DNA of 35,073 nucleotides from Gammaproteobacteria bacterium (GTDB taxonomy: Bacteria > Pseudomonadota > Gammaproteobacteria > Steroidobacterales > Steroidobacteraceae), in the NCBI GenBank assembly GCA_030044385.1, contig JASHVV010000383.1, forward strand, positions 1-35,073, written 5' to 3'. Each line of letters begins with the position of its first letter. Within the stretch, counting starts at the first letter, position 1. Under the pieces are notes generated by a model. The model was given only the letters and a program-made list of their open reading frames with translations. It was not told the DNA's origin and made no database searches. Positions 24,005-31,836 of the stretch are shown here, piece after piece. Position numbers and translations under genes: made by a program.

Positions 24005-24235
24005 ATGCACTCGGATGAGATCGTTACCGTGACAGCGGCCGACTTCCAGCGGAACATCGGGCTCTATCAGGATGAGGCGCTGCGCAGGCCGGTGGTCATC
24101 ACCAAGAATGGCCGGCCGCGGACCGTGTTGATTTCCGCGGCGGAGTACGAGCGACTGATACGGTGCGATCGTCGCGTCACGCCTGCCGGCGAGGTGTCGG
24201 ACCGTCACTTCGCCGGGTTCCGCGAGGCCGAATGA
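24005..24235 (+). CDS. Phd/YefM-type antitoxin-like protein without a visible toxin
   Basis: A 76-residue protein. The ATG at 24005 is preceded by AGGAG at 10 bases; an earlier TTG is less likely. The sequence VTAADFQRNIGLYQDEALRRPVVITKNGRPRTVLISAAEYERL is typical of Phd/YefM antitoxins (DNA-binding N-terminal fold, then a toxin-binding tail). Such genes normally precede a RelE, ParE, Doc or PIN toxin. Here the next gene ends on the opposite strand 15 bases downstream, so there is no room for one, and none is seen upstream. It may be a solitary remnant, a free regulator or an antitoxin for a toxin elsewhere. Confidence 0.85.
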   Translation: MHSDEIVTVTAADFQRNIGLYQDEALRRPVVITKNGRPRTVLISAAEYERLIRCDRRVTPAGEVSDRHFAGFREAE

Positions 24236-24250
24236 GAAATGCATCCGCAT

Positions 24251-25405
24251 TCATCGTGTGCGCTCCTCGACCTTCCGCGCGAGGTCGGCGAGCTCTTTGA
24301 GGTCGAGCTCCTCGTCGATGGTGACGTCGGAGGAGGAATCCGCTGCGCGCGCAGCCGGTTTCGGCACGTTGACGGACTTCGCCGGCTCGGCGCCGGCGGC
24401 GGGCCGCGCCGCGGGCCGCACCCAATCGGATTTCTGCTCCATCCAGCGCTGGTACCGATCGAGCGTCCACATGCTGTCCTCGCCGCCGGACAGGATGACG
24501 TTGGCGATCTGACTCATCTGTCCCGAGCGGATGGTGCCTTTCGCGGCGGCGCTGCCGAAGAGGATCTCGCACTTCGGCACCCGCAGCTGCAGCGGGCCGA
24601 GAAACTCGAGCCGCTGGCAGACCACGCCGACCAGCACATCCGCGAGCTGGGCGCGGATGCTCCCCTGAATCTCGGCCGGAAAGGACATGCAGATCCGGTT
24701 CAGCGCCTCGCCGCAGGTCGCCGAGTGCAGGGTCGCGAGCACCAGGTGCCCGGTCTCGGCGGCATTCAGCGTCAGGCGAATGACTTCCGGCGTGCGCATC
24801 TCGCCGACCACGAGCACGTCCGGGTTCTCCCGCAGCGCATCCACGATGGCCTGCTCGAAGTTGGGGGAGTGCGTCGGTATCTCGCGCTGACGGACGAACG
24901 ACTTGCGGTTGGTGAAGATGTACTCGAGCGGGGCTTCGAGCGTGATGATGTTGCGCGCGCGCGCGAGGTTGATTTCCTCGATGAGCGCGGCGAGCGTCGT
25001 GGACTTGCCGCTGCCCGTCGGGCCGCAGATCACCGCGAGTCCGCTCGTCGCCTCGACGAGCTTGTGCAGGTCCGGGTGCAGGTTGCAGGAGCGCAGATCG
25101 CTCACGGCGGGCGCGAGCAGCCGGACTGCCATGGCGATCCCGCGGATCGTGGAGAAGAGGCTCACCCGGCAACGCAGGCCACCCGCCATCATGGAGACAT
25201 CGCCCGAGCCGCGCTCGAGGAAGCGATTCCACGCCTCCGCGCCGAGCAGCTCCCGGCCCAGCTCGGCGAGACGGGCTGCGGCGATCGGCTCCCCGAGCGG
25301 TGTCAGCTCGCCGCGGATCCGGTACACGGCCGGCGTCCCGGTCTCCAGATGGAGGTCACTTGCGCCGAGCTCGCGCCCTTTTTGGATCCAGTCCTTGAGT
25401 GGCAT
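24251..25405 (-). CDS. PilT/PilU-family pilus retraction ATPase
   Basis: A 384-residue cytoplasmic ATPase with ATG at 25405 and GGAG 6-7 bases before it. The N-terminal PAS-like part contains GASDLHLETGTPAVYRIRGEL. The RecA-like part has Walker A GPTGSGKST (128-136), an Asp-box region (ITLEAPLEYIF, with Ala where PilT usually has Asp or Glu), Walker B VVVGEMRTPE (199-207, Thr where Asp is usual after GEMR) and the His box TLHSAT (225-230). A charged tail of about 60 residues (320-384), rich in Ala/Pro and then acidic, is not part of the core. Such hexamers drive pilus retraction. No other pilus gene is nearby; it may be an accessory PilU-like homologue. Confidence 0.88.
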   Translation of the reverse strand: MPLKDWIQKGRELGASDLHLETGTPAVYRIRGELTPLGEPIAAARLAELGRELLGAEAWNRFLERGSGDVSMMAGGLRCRVSLFSTIRGIAMAVRLLAPAVSDLRSCNLHPDLHKLVEATSGLAVICGPTGSGKSTTLAALIEEINLARARNIITLEAPLEYIFTNRKSFVRQREIPTHSPNFEQAIVDALRENPDVLVVGEMRTPEVIRLTLNAAETGHLVLATLHSATCGEALNRICMSFPAEIQGSIRAQLADVLVGVVCQRLEFLGPLQLRVPKCEILFGSAAAKGTIRSGQMSQIANVILSGGEDSMWTLDRYQRWMEQKSDWVRPAARPAAGAEPAKSVNVPKPAARAADSSSDVTIDEELDLKELADLARKVEERTR

Positions 25406-25482
25406 GGAGGACTCCGAGGAACTCCGAGGTGGAAATTGTACTAGCCTGTGAGCCGGAGGGGCTTGGTCCGCTATACTTGTAT

Positions 25483-25499
25483 ATAAACGTATAGTTTAT
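25483..25499. promoter_or_regulatory. AT-rich inverted repeat before the GH78 gene
   Basis: ATAAAC-GTATA-GTTTAT is a perfect 6-base inverted repeat with a 5-base centre, in an AT-rich island (25470-25505) of an otherwise GC-rich gap. TATACT at 25472-25477 could be a -10 element. It differs from the LacI-type operators of the N-glycan genes, so the rhamnosidase is probably under other control. Confidence 0.35.
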
Positions 25500-25560
25500 C
25501 CACAAACGCAGGTACCATGGTCTCGTTTCCGCTCAGTCGGATCTCGGGGACGGTCGCTTC

Positions 25561-28323
25561 ATGAAATTCCCAGTCAGGTCATCCGGAGCTTTTCTCGGCA
25601 TCGCCGCCTTCGTCGCAGGATGCGCCTTGCACGCGCAACCCGCATCCTCGTCCACTCCCGCACGGTCGCCGGTCTACAGCGCTGAGGCGACGACGATCGG
25701 CACGCTTCTCGACAACCCCCGGACGCGTGCAATTCTCGACGAGGACATTCCGGGGTTCAGCTCCTCCTTCGGCCTGACAAGGGCCCGCAGCGTCACCCTG
25801 AGAAAGGCACAGCCGTACTTTCCGGCCATGCTGACGGATGCGGTGCTCGCCAGAGTCGATGCCGCGCTGGCCAAGGTCCCCGTCATCCCGGCGCGCGCGC
25901 CGCAGCCGCCCGATGGGCCGACGAGCATTCCCGATGCCCAGCTCGATCCGGCGCGAAACCTGCAGCGCTCCCAACTCGAGTCCGTGCGGCATCAGCCGCT
26001 ACCCGAGCAGTACATCTGGACACGGCCCGGTGCGGCGTCGACCAACGACGGCGCGCTCCTTTACTTTCGGCGCGCCTTCGCGGTGAGCGCGGTGCCGGGG
26101 CACGCCACGCTGTATCTGGCCGGTCCGCGCAGCGCGACGATCTATCTCAACGGCAGGGAGGTGGGTCATTACCAGCTGGACCTGGATTTCCCGATGGGGA
26201 TCCGCGTTTACGAATGCGACGTCACCGGAGCGCTCCACGCCGGCAGGAACGTGTTGGCGATCGAGGCGGCGCGCGGACCCGATGCCGGCAGCGAAGCCGA
26301 GGATGCGGTCAGCAACCATCTCGATCAGGGGCAGGTGCTTGCGGCGATGATCGTTCCGGCGACGCGCGGGATAAAGGCTCCGCCCATCGTGATGAGCGAT
26401 GGGCAGTGGCGGGCGACCGCAAAGAGCGTGCCGACAGGATGGCAGGAGCCCGGATTCGACGCTGCGGCGTGGCGGAAGGTCGCTGATCTGGGCGGCATCG
26501 AGAGCTCGATCGATCTTTTCCAGGCGAATGCCGACGCCGGCATGTACGCGTGGCCGGGCTACGACGGCATCTCGCCGTTTTTGGCGCATTATGCATTGGA
26601 TGCCATGGAGGTCAGCGACGTCTATGCCGGCACGGGCACGGTCAGGAACGCGTCGGCCCTGACCGGAAGCAAGGTCGGCGGCGACTTCACCGTCACCCTG
26701 CCTGGAAAGCAGGTGCGCGCTGATGACGCCCCGCGGCTCACGCTGGATTTCGGCCGCGAGGTGACCGGCCGGATCGAGCTGCAATCCGACTCGAGCTCTC
26801 CCGCGGAAGTGACGGTGCAGTACGGCGAATCCGCAGCCGAAGCATTGATGCAGCCGTACCTGGGCGTGGATTCCGTGTATCTGCCGCCTCACGGCAAGGC
26901 GTACGGACCGAAAAGCGCCTTCCGCTACGCGATCATCCGCTTCACGGGCGGGCGATCGACCCGCTTTCGCAGCATCCGTCTGGACGGGATCGCATACCCC
27001 GTCGCGTACGAGGGCTCGTTCGATTCGTCCGATCCCGAGTTGAACAGGATGTGGACGATCGGCGCCTATACGGCCCATCTATGCATGCAGGACGGCATCT
27101 GGGACGCGCCCAAGCGGGATCGCAACCGGTGGATGGGCGATCTCGACGTCAGCGGGCTGACGATCGATGACGTGTTCGGCGACCGCTTCCTGATGGAGGA
27201 CACGCTGAATCGTCTGCTCGGGCCGGCTCCGGTCGACAGGCACGTGAACGGCATTCCCGGCTATTCCGCGTTCTGGCTGACCGGCGAGACGGAATACTAC
27301 CTGCACACCGGCTCGATGACGCAGCTGCGCAGCGTGCATGCGCGTCTCGTGCAATTGCTCGGCCACATGGAGAAGGAGCTGAATCGGCAGGATGTGTTTT
27401 CCGACCTGACTGCCGCCTGGCCGTTCGTCGATTGGGCGCCGGACATGTATGGCGACACGGCGCAGACACGGCTGGCGACTCAGTTCGAATACTATGCGGC
27501 GTTCAAGGATGGGGCGTATCTGTTGCATGTGCTGCACGATGAGCGCAATGCCGGCCGCATGGCCGAGGAGGCCGCCGCGCTGAAGGCGGCTGCGCAGAAA
27601 TACCTGCTGGACGCCCGCGGAACGTTCGGGAATCGCTGGCAGCCCAACGCCTACGCGGTGGTCTCTGGTGTTGCAGACAGGGATCAGTATGCGGCGATCT
27701 GGAATGACATCTTTTCCCACGTCGGCAAGCCGGAGTCGAGCACATACATCATCACCCCGTATTACAACTTCTACGTGGTGAGCGCGATGGCGAGGATGGG
27801 CCACGGCCGGGCGGCGCTCGACTGGATCCGCCAGTACTGGGGCGGCATGGCGCAGGAGGGGGCGACGAGCTTCTGGGAAGGCTACAACCCCACCTGGTTC
27901 AGGGGATTCCTGTATCACGCCTCGCTTCAGGCCGACGCCATGTCCGGGTTCCGCGTGAGCCTCGCTCACGGGTGGTCGAGTGGAGTCACTCCGTGGCTGA
28001 TGGGGGAGGTGCTGGGCATCCAGCCCGTGGCCGGCGGGTTTGCCCAGGTCGACATCCGTCCCGACCTGTTGGGCCTCGAGTGGGCGAAAGGGGCCGAGCC
28101 TACGCCGCACGGATTGCTGCAGGTCTCCATCCGTGACGAGGGCTATGTAACGAAGATCGAGCTGCCGCCGGACGTGGCGGCCCGGGTGTCGGTGCCGGTG
28201 CCATCCCCCGGCGCGAAGGTGACCGTCAACGGCAAGCCGGTGCAGAGTGTGCGCGCCGAAGGCGGCAAACGCGCCGTAGTGCTGCTGAAGGGACGAGGGC
28301 AGTACGTTGTGAGGAGCAAGTAG
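25561..28323 (+). CDS. GH78-like alpha-L-rhamnosidase, predicted lipoprotein
   Basis: A 920-residue exported enzyme with ATG at 25561 and a weak ribosome site. The signal ends in VAGC (C21), a lipobox. Residues 38-110 form a helical module (TIGTLLDNPRTRAILDEDIPG, then LRKAQPYFPAMLTDAVLARV) also met in other proteobacterial glycosidases. Beta-sandwich parts follow (YFRRAF...YLNGREVGHYQLD; LTLDFGREVTGRIEL). The (alpha/alpha)6 catalytic domain has DAPKRDRNRWMGDLD (515-529), the acid region, and GATSFWEGYNP with E773 as probable base, then SLAHGWSSG. Expected reaction: release of terminal alpha-L-rhamnose from plant polysaccharide or glycosides. It ends 7 bases before the convergent hipA. Another exo-activity within the clan cannot be excluded. 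Confidence 0.88.
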   Translation: MKFPVRSSGAFLGIAAFVAGCALHAQPASSSTPARSPVYSAEATTIGTLLDNPRTRAILDEDIPGFSSSFGLTRARSVTLRKAQPYFPAMLTDAVLARVDAALAKVPVIPARAPQPPDGPTSIPDAQLDPARNLQRSQLESVRHQPLPEQYIWTRPGAASTNDGALLYFRRAFAVSAVPGHATLYLAGPRSATIYLNGREVGHYQLDLDFPMGIRVYECDVTGALHAGRNVLAIEAARGPDAGSEAEDAVSNHLDQGQVLAAMIVPATRGIKAPPIVMSDGQWRATAKSVPTGWQEPGFDAAAWRKVADLGGIESSIDLFQANADAGMYAWPGYDGISPFLAHYALDAMEVSDVYAGTGTVRNASALTGSKVGGDFTVTLPGKQVRADDAPRLTLDFGREVTGRIELQSDSSSPAEVTVQYGESAAEALMQPYLGVDSVYLPPHGKAYGPKSAFRYAIIRFTGGRSTRFRSIRLDGIAYPVAYEGSFDSSDPELNRMWTIGAYTAHLCMQDGIWDAPKRDRNRWMGDLDVSGLTIDDVFGDRFLMEDTLNRLLGPAPVDRHVNGIPGYSAFWLTGETEYYLHTGSMTQLRSVHARLVQLLGHMEKELNRQDVFSDLTAAWPFVDWAPDMYGDTAQTRLATQFEYYAAFKDGAYLLHVLHDERNAGRMAEEAAALKAAAQKYLLDARGTFGNRWQPNAYAVVSGVADRDQYAAIWNDIFSHVGKPESSTYIITPYYNFYVVSAMARMGHGRAALDWIRQYWGGMAQEGATSFWEGYNPTWFRGFLYHASLQADAMSGFRVSLAHGWSSGVTPWLMGEVLGIQPVAGGFAQVDIRPDLLGLEWAKGAEPTPHGLLQVSIRDEGYVTKIELPPDVAARVSVPVPSPGAKVTVNGKPVQSVRAEGGKRAVVLLKGRGQYVVRSK

Positions 28324-28330
28324 TCCTGAT

Positions 28331-29650
28331 TTATCCGAGCCGTTTTGCCTGAATCAGTAAACCGTTGAATATGGAGTCGCTGACGGAATTCGGAAAGCCT
28401 TTGGGCAACCGCGTGGAAATTGCCTCGACCGCGGGAGAGGCTGCGGCAATGAAGCGTTGAATGGTGGGTTCGAAATCCTCGCCCATGGCGTTCGTTTTTG
28501 CCACCGTGTTCCAGTGTCGACGCTGGATGTGAGCCATCCGGTAATGTGCGCTCGTCGCGCGTACGGCCATGGCCAGTTTGACCCTCTGCCATTGGAATTT
28601 ATTTGGCCCGGGGCCGATGACGGGCCACGCCGACATGATGTCGTACAAGGGCGTCAGGTGATACCGTCCCAGGGCCTCGATGAAGATGCTGAAGTTCTTG
28701 GCATGACCATCGGGGGCCGCCAGCATCCAGAAGAGCAATTGTGCAGCCAGGAATGTTTCGCGATCCCCTTCGGCGCTTTCGCTCCCGCGCAGCACGCTGA
28801 GGATGGTAGACATCCCGGGCCCTCCGTGCTCCTCGTACTTCCGTTCGTTCGGGATTCCGCGGACCTGGCAGAAATCCTCCTGTGGCAGGCGCGCCCACCA
28901 GGAATGGTCGATCAGCCGCCGATCGAAGCGCTCCACGATCAACACCTTGTGCCTGCCGAACCTCGCTATGTCGCAGCGTGCGACGGGAAGACCGAATTCG
29001 CGCGCGATCTCGGCGCACAGCCATTCGTTCTCGACGGAGGTTGAGAAATCGGCGCGCATTCCGCCGACCTGACCGAGGGGGAGCTTGAAGATGTGAGTCG
29101 TGGGCGTCGCCCCGAGCGGTTTGCACCATCTATCCTGATGCCACACCAGCGCTGTTTTCTCCTGCGCGCCGGCGATCGAGATTCGCAGGTCCTCCTCGCC
29201 GGAATCGCCGGGTGTCGGCTCGGAGAGGGTGCGGTCCAGGATCTGCGCCACCTGTCCGTCTGTGAGCGGCTCGGTATTGATATGGCGTACATCGGGCGGC
29301 TCGGCCCCGGTCGGTAGCAGCTGAATGGCTCCCACGCAGTCCCTGCCGATCTTCTCGAGCAAGTCCATCGTGCGCATGCTGGTCTCGAATTTGTGCGAGA
29401 TGCGCTTGCGGATGCCCGGACTGTCCGGCAAGAGATTGTCGAAGAATGCTTCGACGCGCGGTCCGGTGACCGGATCTGTCCCCTGTTCCATTGGCAACGA
29501 CAATGAAAGCGGTCGTCTGAGCGGATGAACCAGCCATCGCTCGTCGTAGCGAAAACTATGGCCGCTATAGGACGAAAAGGTCCACTCGCCGACGTACTCT
29601 CCATTCATCCACACGGCCAGGGTTTTGCGATGTGAGGGACGACCAGCCAT
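28331..29650 (-). CDS. hipA: HipA-type serine/threonine kinase toxin
   Basis: A 439-residue kinase of normal HipA length. The ATG at 29650 overlaps the hipB stop (TAATG), so translation is coupled. The N-subdomain (LAVWMNGEYVGEWTF...FRYDERWL) is typical. S158 in RISIAGAQEKTALV corresponds to the autophosphorylated Ser150 of E. coli HipA. The catalytic Asp is D314 in DGHAKNFSIF, and D337 in LYDIMS is the probable metal ligand. E. coli HipA phosphorylates glutamyl-tRNA synthetase and causes growth arrest and persistence; the target here is assumed, not known. All key residues are present, so it appears active. The 3' end meets the rhamnosidase gene tail to tail. Confidence 0.95.
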   Translation of the reverse strand: MAGRPSHRKTLAVWMNGEYVGEWTFSSYSGHSFRYDERWLVHPLRRPLSLSLPMEQGTDPVTGPRVEAFFDNLLPDSPGIRKRISHKFETSMRTMDLLEKIGRDCVGAIQLLPTGAEPPDVRHINTEPLTDGQVAQILDRTLSEPTPGDSGEEDLRISIAGAQEKTALVWHQDRWCKPLGATPTTHIFKLPLGQVGGMRADFSTSVENEWLCAEIAREFGLPVARCDIARFGRHKVLIVERFDRRLIDHSWWARLPQEDFCQVRGIPNERKYEEHGGPGMSTILSVLRGSESAEGDRETFLAAQLLFWMLAAPDGHAKNFSIFIEALGRYHLTPLYDIMSAWPVIGPGPNKFQWQRVKLAMAVRATSAHYRMAHIQRRHWNTVAKTNAMGEDFEPTIQRFIAAASPAVEAISTRLPKGFPNSVSDSIFNGLLIQAKRLG

Positions 29651-29895
29651 TACCAACTTCTCGGGGGAGTGCCTTGCGCCGAACGTGGCGTGATTGCGAG
29701 CTCCGCTCCCAAAGCCATCAGGACGGTGAGTAACTGGTCGGTGGTAACGCGCTCGGGGTGGTTCTCGATAGCCGAGATCCGCTCCTGCGATAGGCCGACC
29801 TTCCGTCCGAGGTCGGTCTGACTCAGCCCCTGGGCCTTCCGTAGGCGGCGCAGGATCGAGCGAAGCTGATCGGAGGTCCTGACCGGGTAAGCCAC
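29650..29895 (-). CDS. hipB: HipB-type antitoxin, XRE-family repressor
   Basis: An 81-residue protein starting with GTG at 29895. The helix-turn-helix (LRRLRKAQGLSQTDLGRKVGLSQERISAIENHPERVTTDQLL) fills residues 14-56. The C-terminus (LLTVLMALGAELAI) is the HipB dimer strand, with a short Pro/Arg tail. It should neutralise HipA and repress its own promoter through the operator at 29902-29919. It is translationally coupled to hipA. Confidence 0.93.
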   Translation of the reverse strand: MAYPVRTSDQLRSILRRLRKAQGLSQTDLGRKVGLSQERISAIENHPERVTTDQLLTVLMALGAELAITPRSAQGTPPRSW

Positions 29896-29901
29896 TATAA
29901 A

Positions 29902-29919
29902 TATCCGCTTGCAAGAATA
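29902..29919. promoter_or_regulatory. HipB-type operator
   Basis: TATCC-GCTTGCAA-GAATA fits the E. coli Hip operator TATCC-N8-GGATA with one mismatch. It lies 6 bases before the hipB start and overlaps the predicted transcription start. Confidence 0.7.
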
Positions 29920-29924
29920 AACTT

Positions 29925-29953
29925 ATTATATTCTCAAAAAGTAATTATATAAA
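29925..29953 (-). promoter_or_regulatory. Promoter of hipBA
   Basis: On the minus strand a perfect TATAAT (29925-29930) stands 17 bases from TTTATA (29948-29953). Transcription would start near 29918, inside the Hip operator. The region 29896-29975 is strongly AT-rich compared with its neighbours. Confidence 0.6.
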
Positions 29954-29980
29954 TATATTCTAGATTGAAAATATTGCGCG

Positions 29981-30838
29981 CTATCCCCGCTCGCGAGGGA
30001 GGTGCACCGTCGCCGCGAGCAATGATCCGATCCGCCCGGCATCCTCCGCGGTCGCCGGGTTGTGGATCACCAGGGTGAGATCCGGCCGCCCGTCGACCGC
30101 GAACGCCGAGTATTCGAATGCGAGCGGGCCGAGAACCGGGTGGCGGATGTGTTTGACGGCCTCGCCATGGGCGCCGGGCACATCGTTCGTTCGCCACATG
30201 GCTGCGAACTCGGGACTCAGCCGGCAGAGCTCGGCGACGAGCGGCTCCACTTCCGCCGCCGCTCCCGCGCGCGCCGTATCGAGCCGGAATGTGCCCAACA
30301 CGAACCGCGCGACGCTTTCCCAGTCGTACTGCACGGCGCGGGAGCGCGGGTCGAGGAAGATCGAGCGCAGGATGTTGCGCTCCTGCGGCGGCAGCGCTCC
30401 GTAATCCATCAACATCACGGTGGCTGCCCGGTTCCAGGCCACGACATCCCAGGTCGCGGTCCTGAGGATGGCCGGGCACGGATCCAACACGTCGAGAACG
30501 CGCTGCAGCCGCGGCGTGACGCCGGCGCTCTTGCGATAGCGCACCTCTGGAGGGTGGCCGAGGCCGAGCAGGAAGAGATGCTCGCGCTCCACATCGGTGA
30601 GCATCAGGGCACGCGCGATCCGATCGAGCACGTCGGCCGACGGCGCGCCCCCGCGGCCCTGCTCGAGCCACGTGTACCAGGTGGGGCTGATCCTGGCGCG
30701 CTGCGCCACTTCCTCGCGGCGCAAGCCCGCCGTGCGGCGGCGCGCAGCGGGAAAGCCCAGCGCTGCCGGATCGAGCTTCATGCGGTGATGCTTGAGATAC
30801 GTCCCGAGCTGGCTCTCGGGAGAGGCGGGTTTATCCAT
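29981..30838 (-). CDS. XRE-family regulator with MmyB-like ligand-binding domain
   Basis: About 285 residues. The start is placed at the ATG at 30838 (MDKPASPESQ), because an ATG 12 bases earlier overlaps a perfect TATAAT box. The helix-turn-helix part (RRRTAGLRREEVAQRARISPTWYTWLEQGR, residues about 33-63) and the C-terminal domain (CPAILRTATWDVVAWNRAA, ILRSIFLDPRSR, WESVARFVLGTFRLD, SPEFAAMWRTNDV) are the usual MmyB-type layout; this domain may bind a fatty-acid-like ligand. Such regulators often lie divergent from a short-chain oxidoreductase they control, as here (the SDR gene at 30932). Two direct repeats in the gap are candidate binding sites. Confidence 0.9.
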   Translation of the reverse strand: MDKPASPESQLGTYLKHHRMKLDPAALGFPAARRRTAGLRREEVAQRARISPTWYTWLEQGRGGAPSADVLDRIARALMLTDVEREHLFLLGLGHPPEVRYRKSAGVTPRLQRVLDVLDPCPAILRTATWDVVAWNRAATVMLMDYGALPPQERNILRSIFLDPRSRAVQYDWESVARFVLGTFRLDTARAGAAAEVEPLVAELCRLSPEFAAMWRTNDVPGAHGEAVKHIRHPVLGPLAFEYSAFAVDGRPDLTLVIHNPATAEDAGRIGSLLAATVHLPRERG

Positions 30839-30848
30839 CTTGTTAAGC

Positions 30849-30885
30849 ATTATACCAGGATAAAGTCACTACTTTACCAGGATAA
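30849..30885. promoter_or_regulatory. Divergent control region with twin direct repeats
   Basis: TACCAGGATAA occurs at 30853-30863 and 30875-30885, exactly 22 bases apart (two helical turns). On the minus strand the first repeat abuts a perfect TATAAT (30849-30854) with the TGG of an extended -10. The likely start of transcription is only about 4 bases before the regulator ATG at 30838, so its mRNA may be nearly leaderless. The repeats are probable operators of the XRE/MmyB-type regulator. Confidence 0.55.
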
Positions 30886-30931
30886 CAACTCGAGCGACAT
30901 TCGTGTCCATCGAAACCTGGAGAGCTTACCC

Positions 30932-31825
30932 ATGCGTGTGTTCGTCACCGGTGCCACGGGATTCATCGGGTCCGCCGTCGTCAAGGAGCTGATCGCTTCC
31001 GGACATCAGGTGCTCGGCCTGTGCCGCTCGGACGACAAAGCGGCGGCGCTGGCCGCCGCCGGCGCCGAGGTCCACCGTGGATCGATCGAGGATCTCGACA
31101 GCCTCGAGCAGGGGGCTGCCCGATCGGACGGCGTCATTCACCTGGCCTTCAATCATGACTTCTCGCAATTCAAGGCCAACTGCGAGAACGACCGGCGCGT
31201 CATCGAGGCGCTCGGCGCGGCAGTTGCCGGCTCGAGGCGGCCTCTGATCGTGACTTCCGGGACCGGCATGGCCAACACGGTGCCCGGTCAGCCGGCCACG
31301 GAGGACGGGGCGGTCATCAGCTCCGATGTGATTCCTCGCGCGGCGTCGGAAGAGGCGGCCGCCTCGCTCGCCGCGGCCGGCGTGAACGTGTCAGTGGTGC
31401 GGCTGCCGCAAGTTCACGATCCGGTGAAGCAGGGTCTCGTGACCTATCTCATCGCGATCGCCCGCGAGAAGGGACTCTTTGCCTATGTGGGCGACGGCCG
31501 CAACCGCTGGCCGGCGGCGCACGTGCTCGACGCGGCCCACCTCTACCGGCTGGCGCTCGAGAAGGCGGAGCCGGGCGCTATCTATCACGCAGCCGCGGAA
31601 GAGGGCGTCACGCACCGCGATATGGCCGAGACTCTCGGCCGGCGCCTCGGGTTGCCTGTCAGATCCATTGCGGCGGAGCAGGCTCAGGCGCATTTCGGCT
31701 GGCTCGCGGTGTTCGTGCTGCACGACATGCCTGCCAGCAGCGAGCGGACGCGCAAGGCCCTGGGATGGCGTCCGACCGGGCCGGGATTGCTTGCCGATCT
31801 CGAGCGGCTGCAGATTCAGGCATAG
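30932..31825 (+). CDS. SDR-family NAD(P)-dependent oxidoreductase
   Basis: A 297-residue protein. The ATG at 30932 has GGAGAG 8 bases before it; the frame is open much further upstream, but that part runs through the divergent regulator. The Rossmann motif GATGFIG is at residues 7-13, followed by LGLCRSDDKAAAL, which favours NADP(H). The usual SDR YxxxK pair is absent: the corresponding region reads IPRAASEEAAASL, as in atypical (extended, NmrA-like) SDRs. WPAAHVLDAAHLYRLALEKA and GAIYHAAAEEGVTHRDMAE are typical of that group. The substrate is unknown. It is probably controlled by the divergent XRE/MmyB-type regulator. Confidence 0.88.
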   Translation: MRVFVTGATGFIGSAVVKELIASGHQVLGLCRSDDKAAALAAAGAEVHRGSIEDLDSLEQGAARSDGVIHLAFNHDFSQFKANCENDRRVIEALGAAVAGSRRPLIVTSGTGMANTVPGQPATEDGAVISSDVIPRAASEEAAASLAAAGVNVSVVRLPQVHDPVKQGLVTYLIAIAREKGLFAYVGDGRNRWPAAHVLDAAHLYRLALEKAEPGAIYHAAAEEGVTHRDMAETLGRRLGLPVRSIAAEQAQAHFGWLAVFVLHDMPASSERTRKALGWRPTGPGLLADLERLQIQA

Positions 31826-31836
31826 AGGACCGGCCG

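Noticed and set aside
23896-24057. 54-residue N-terminal extension of the fucosidase
   Set aside because: The ATG at 23895 has a ribosome site and opens a signal peptide, which the extension would bury.
29651-29914. 88-residue N-terminal extension of HipA
   Set aside because: It overlaps hipB in another frame; the TAATG junction at 29650 is the usual hipBA start.
30062-30931. Long 5' extension of the SDR frame
   Set aside because: It runs antisense through the XRE/MmyB-type regulator; the ATG at 30932 has a good ribosome site directly before the Rossmann motif.
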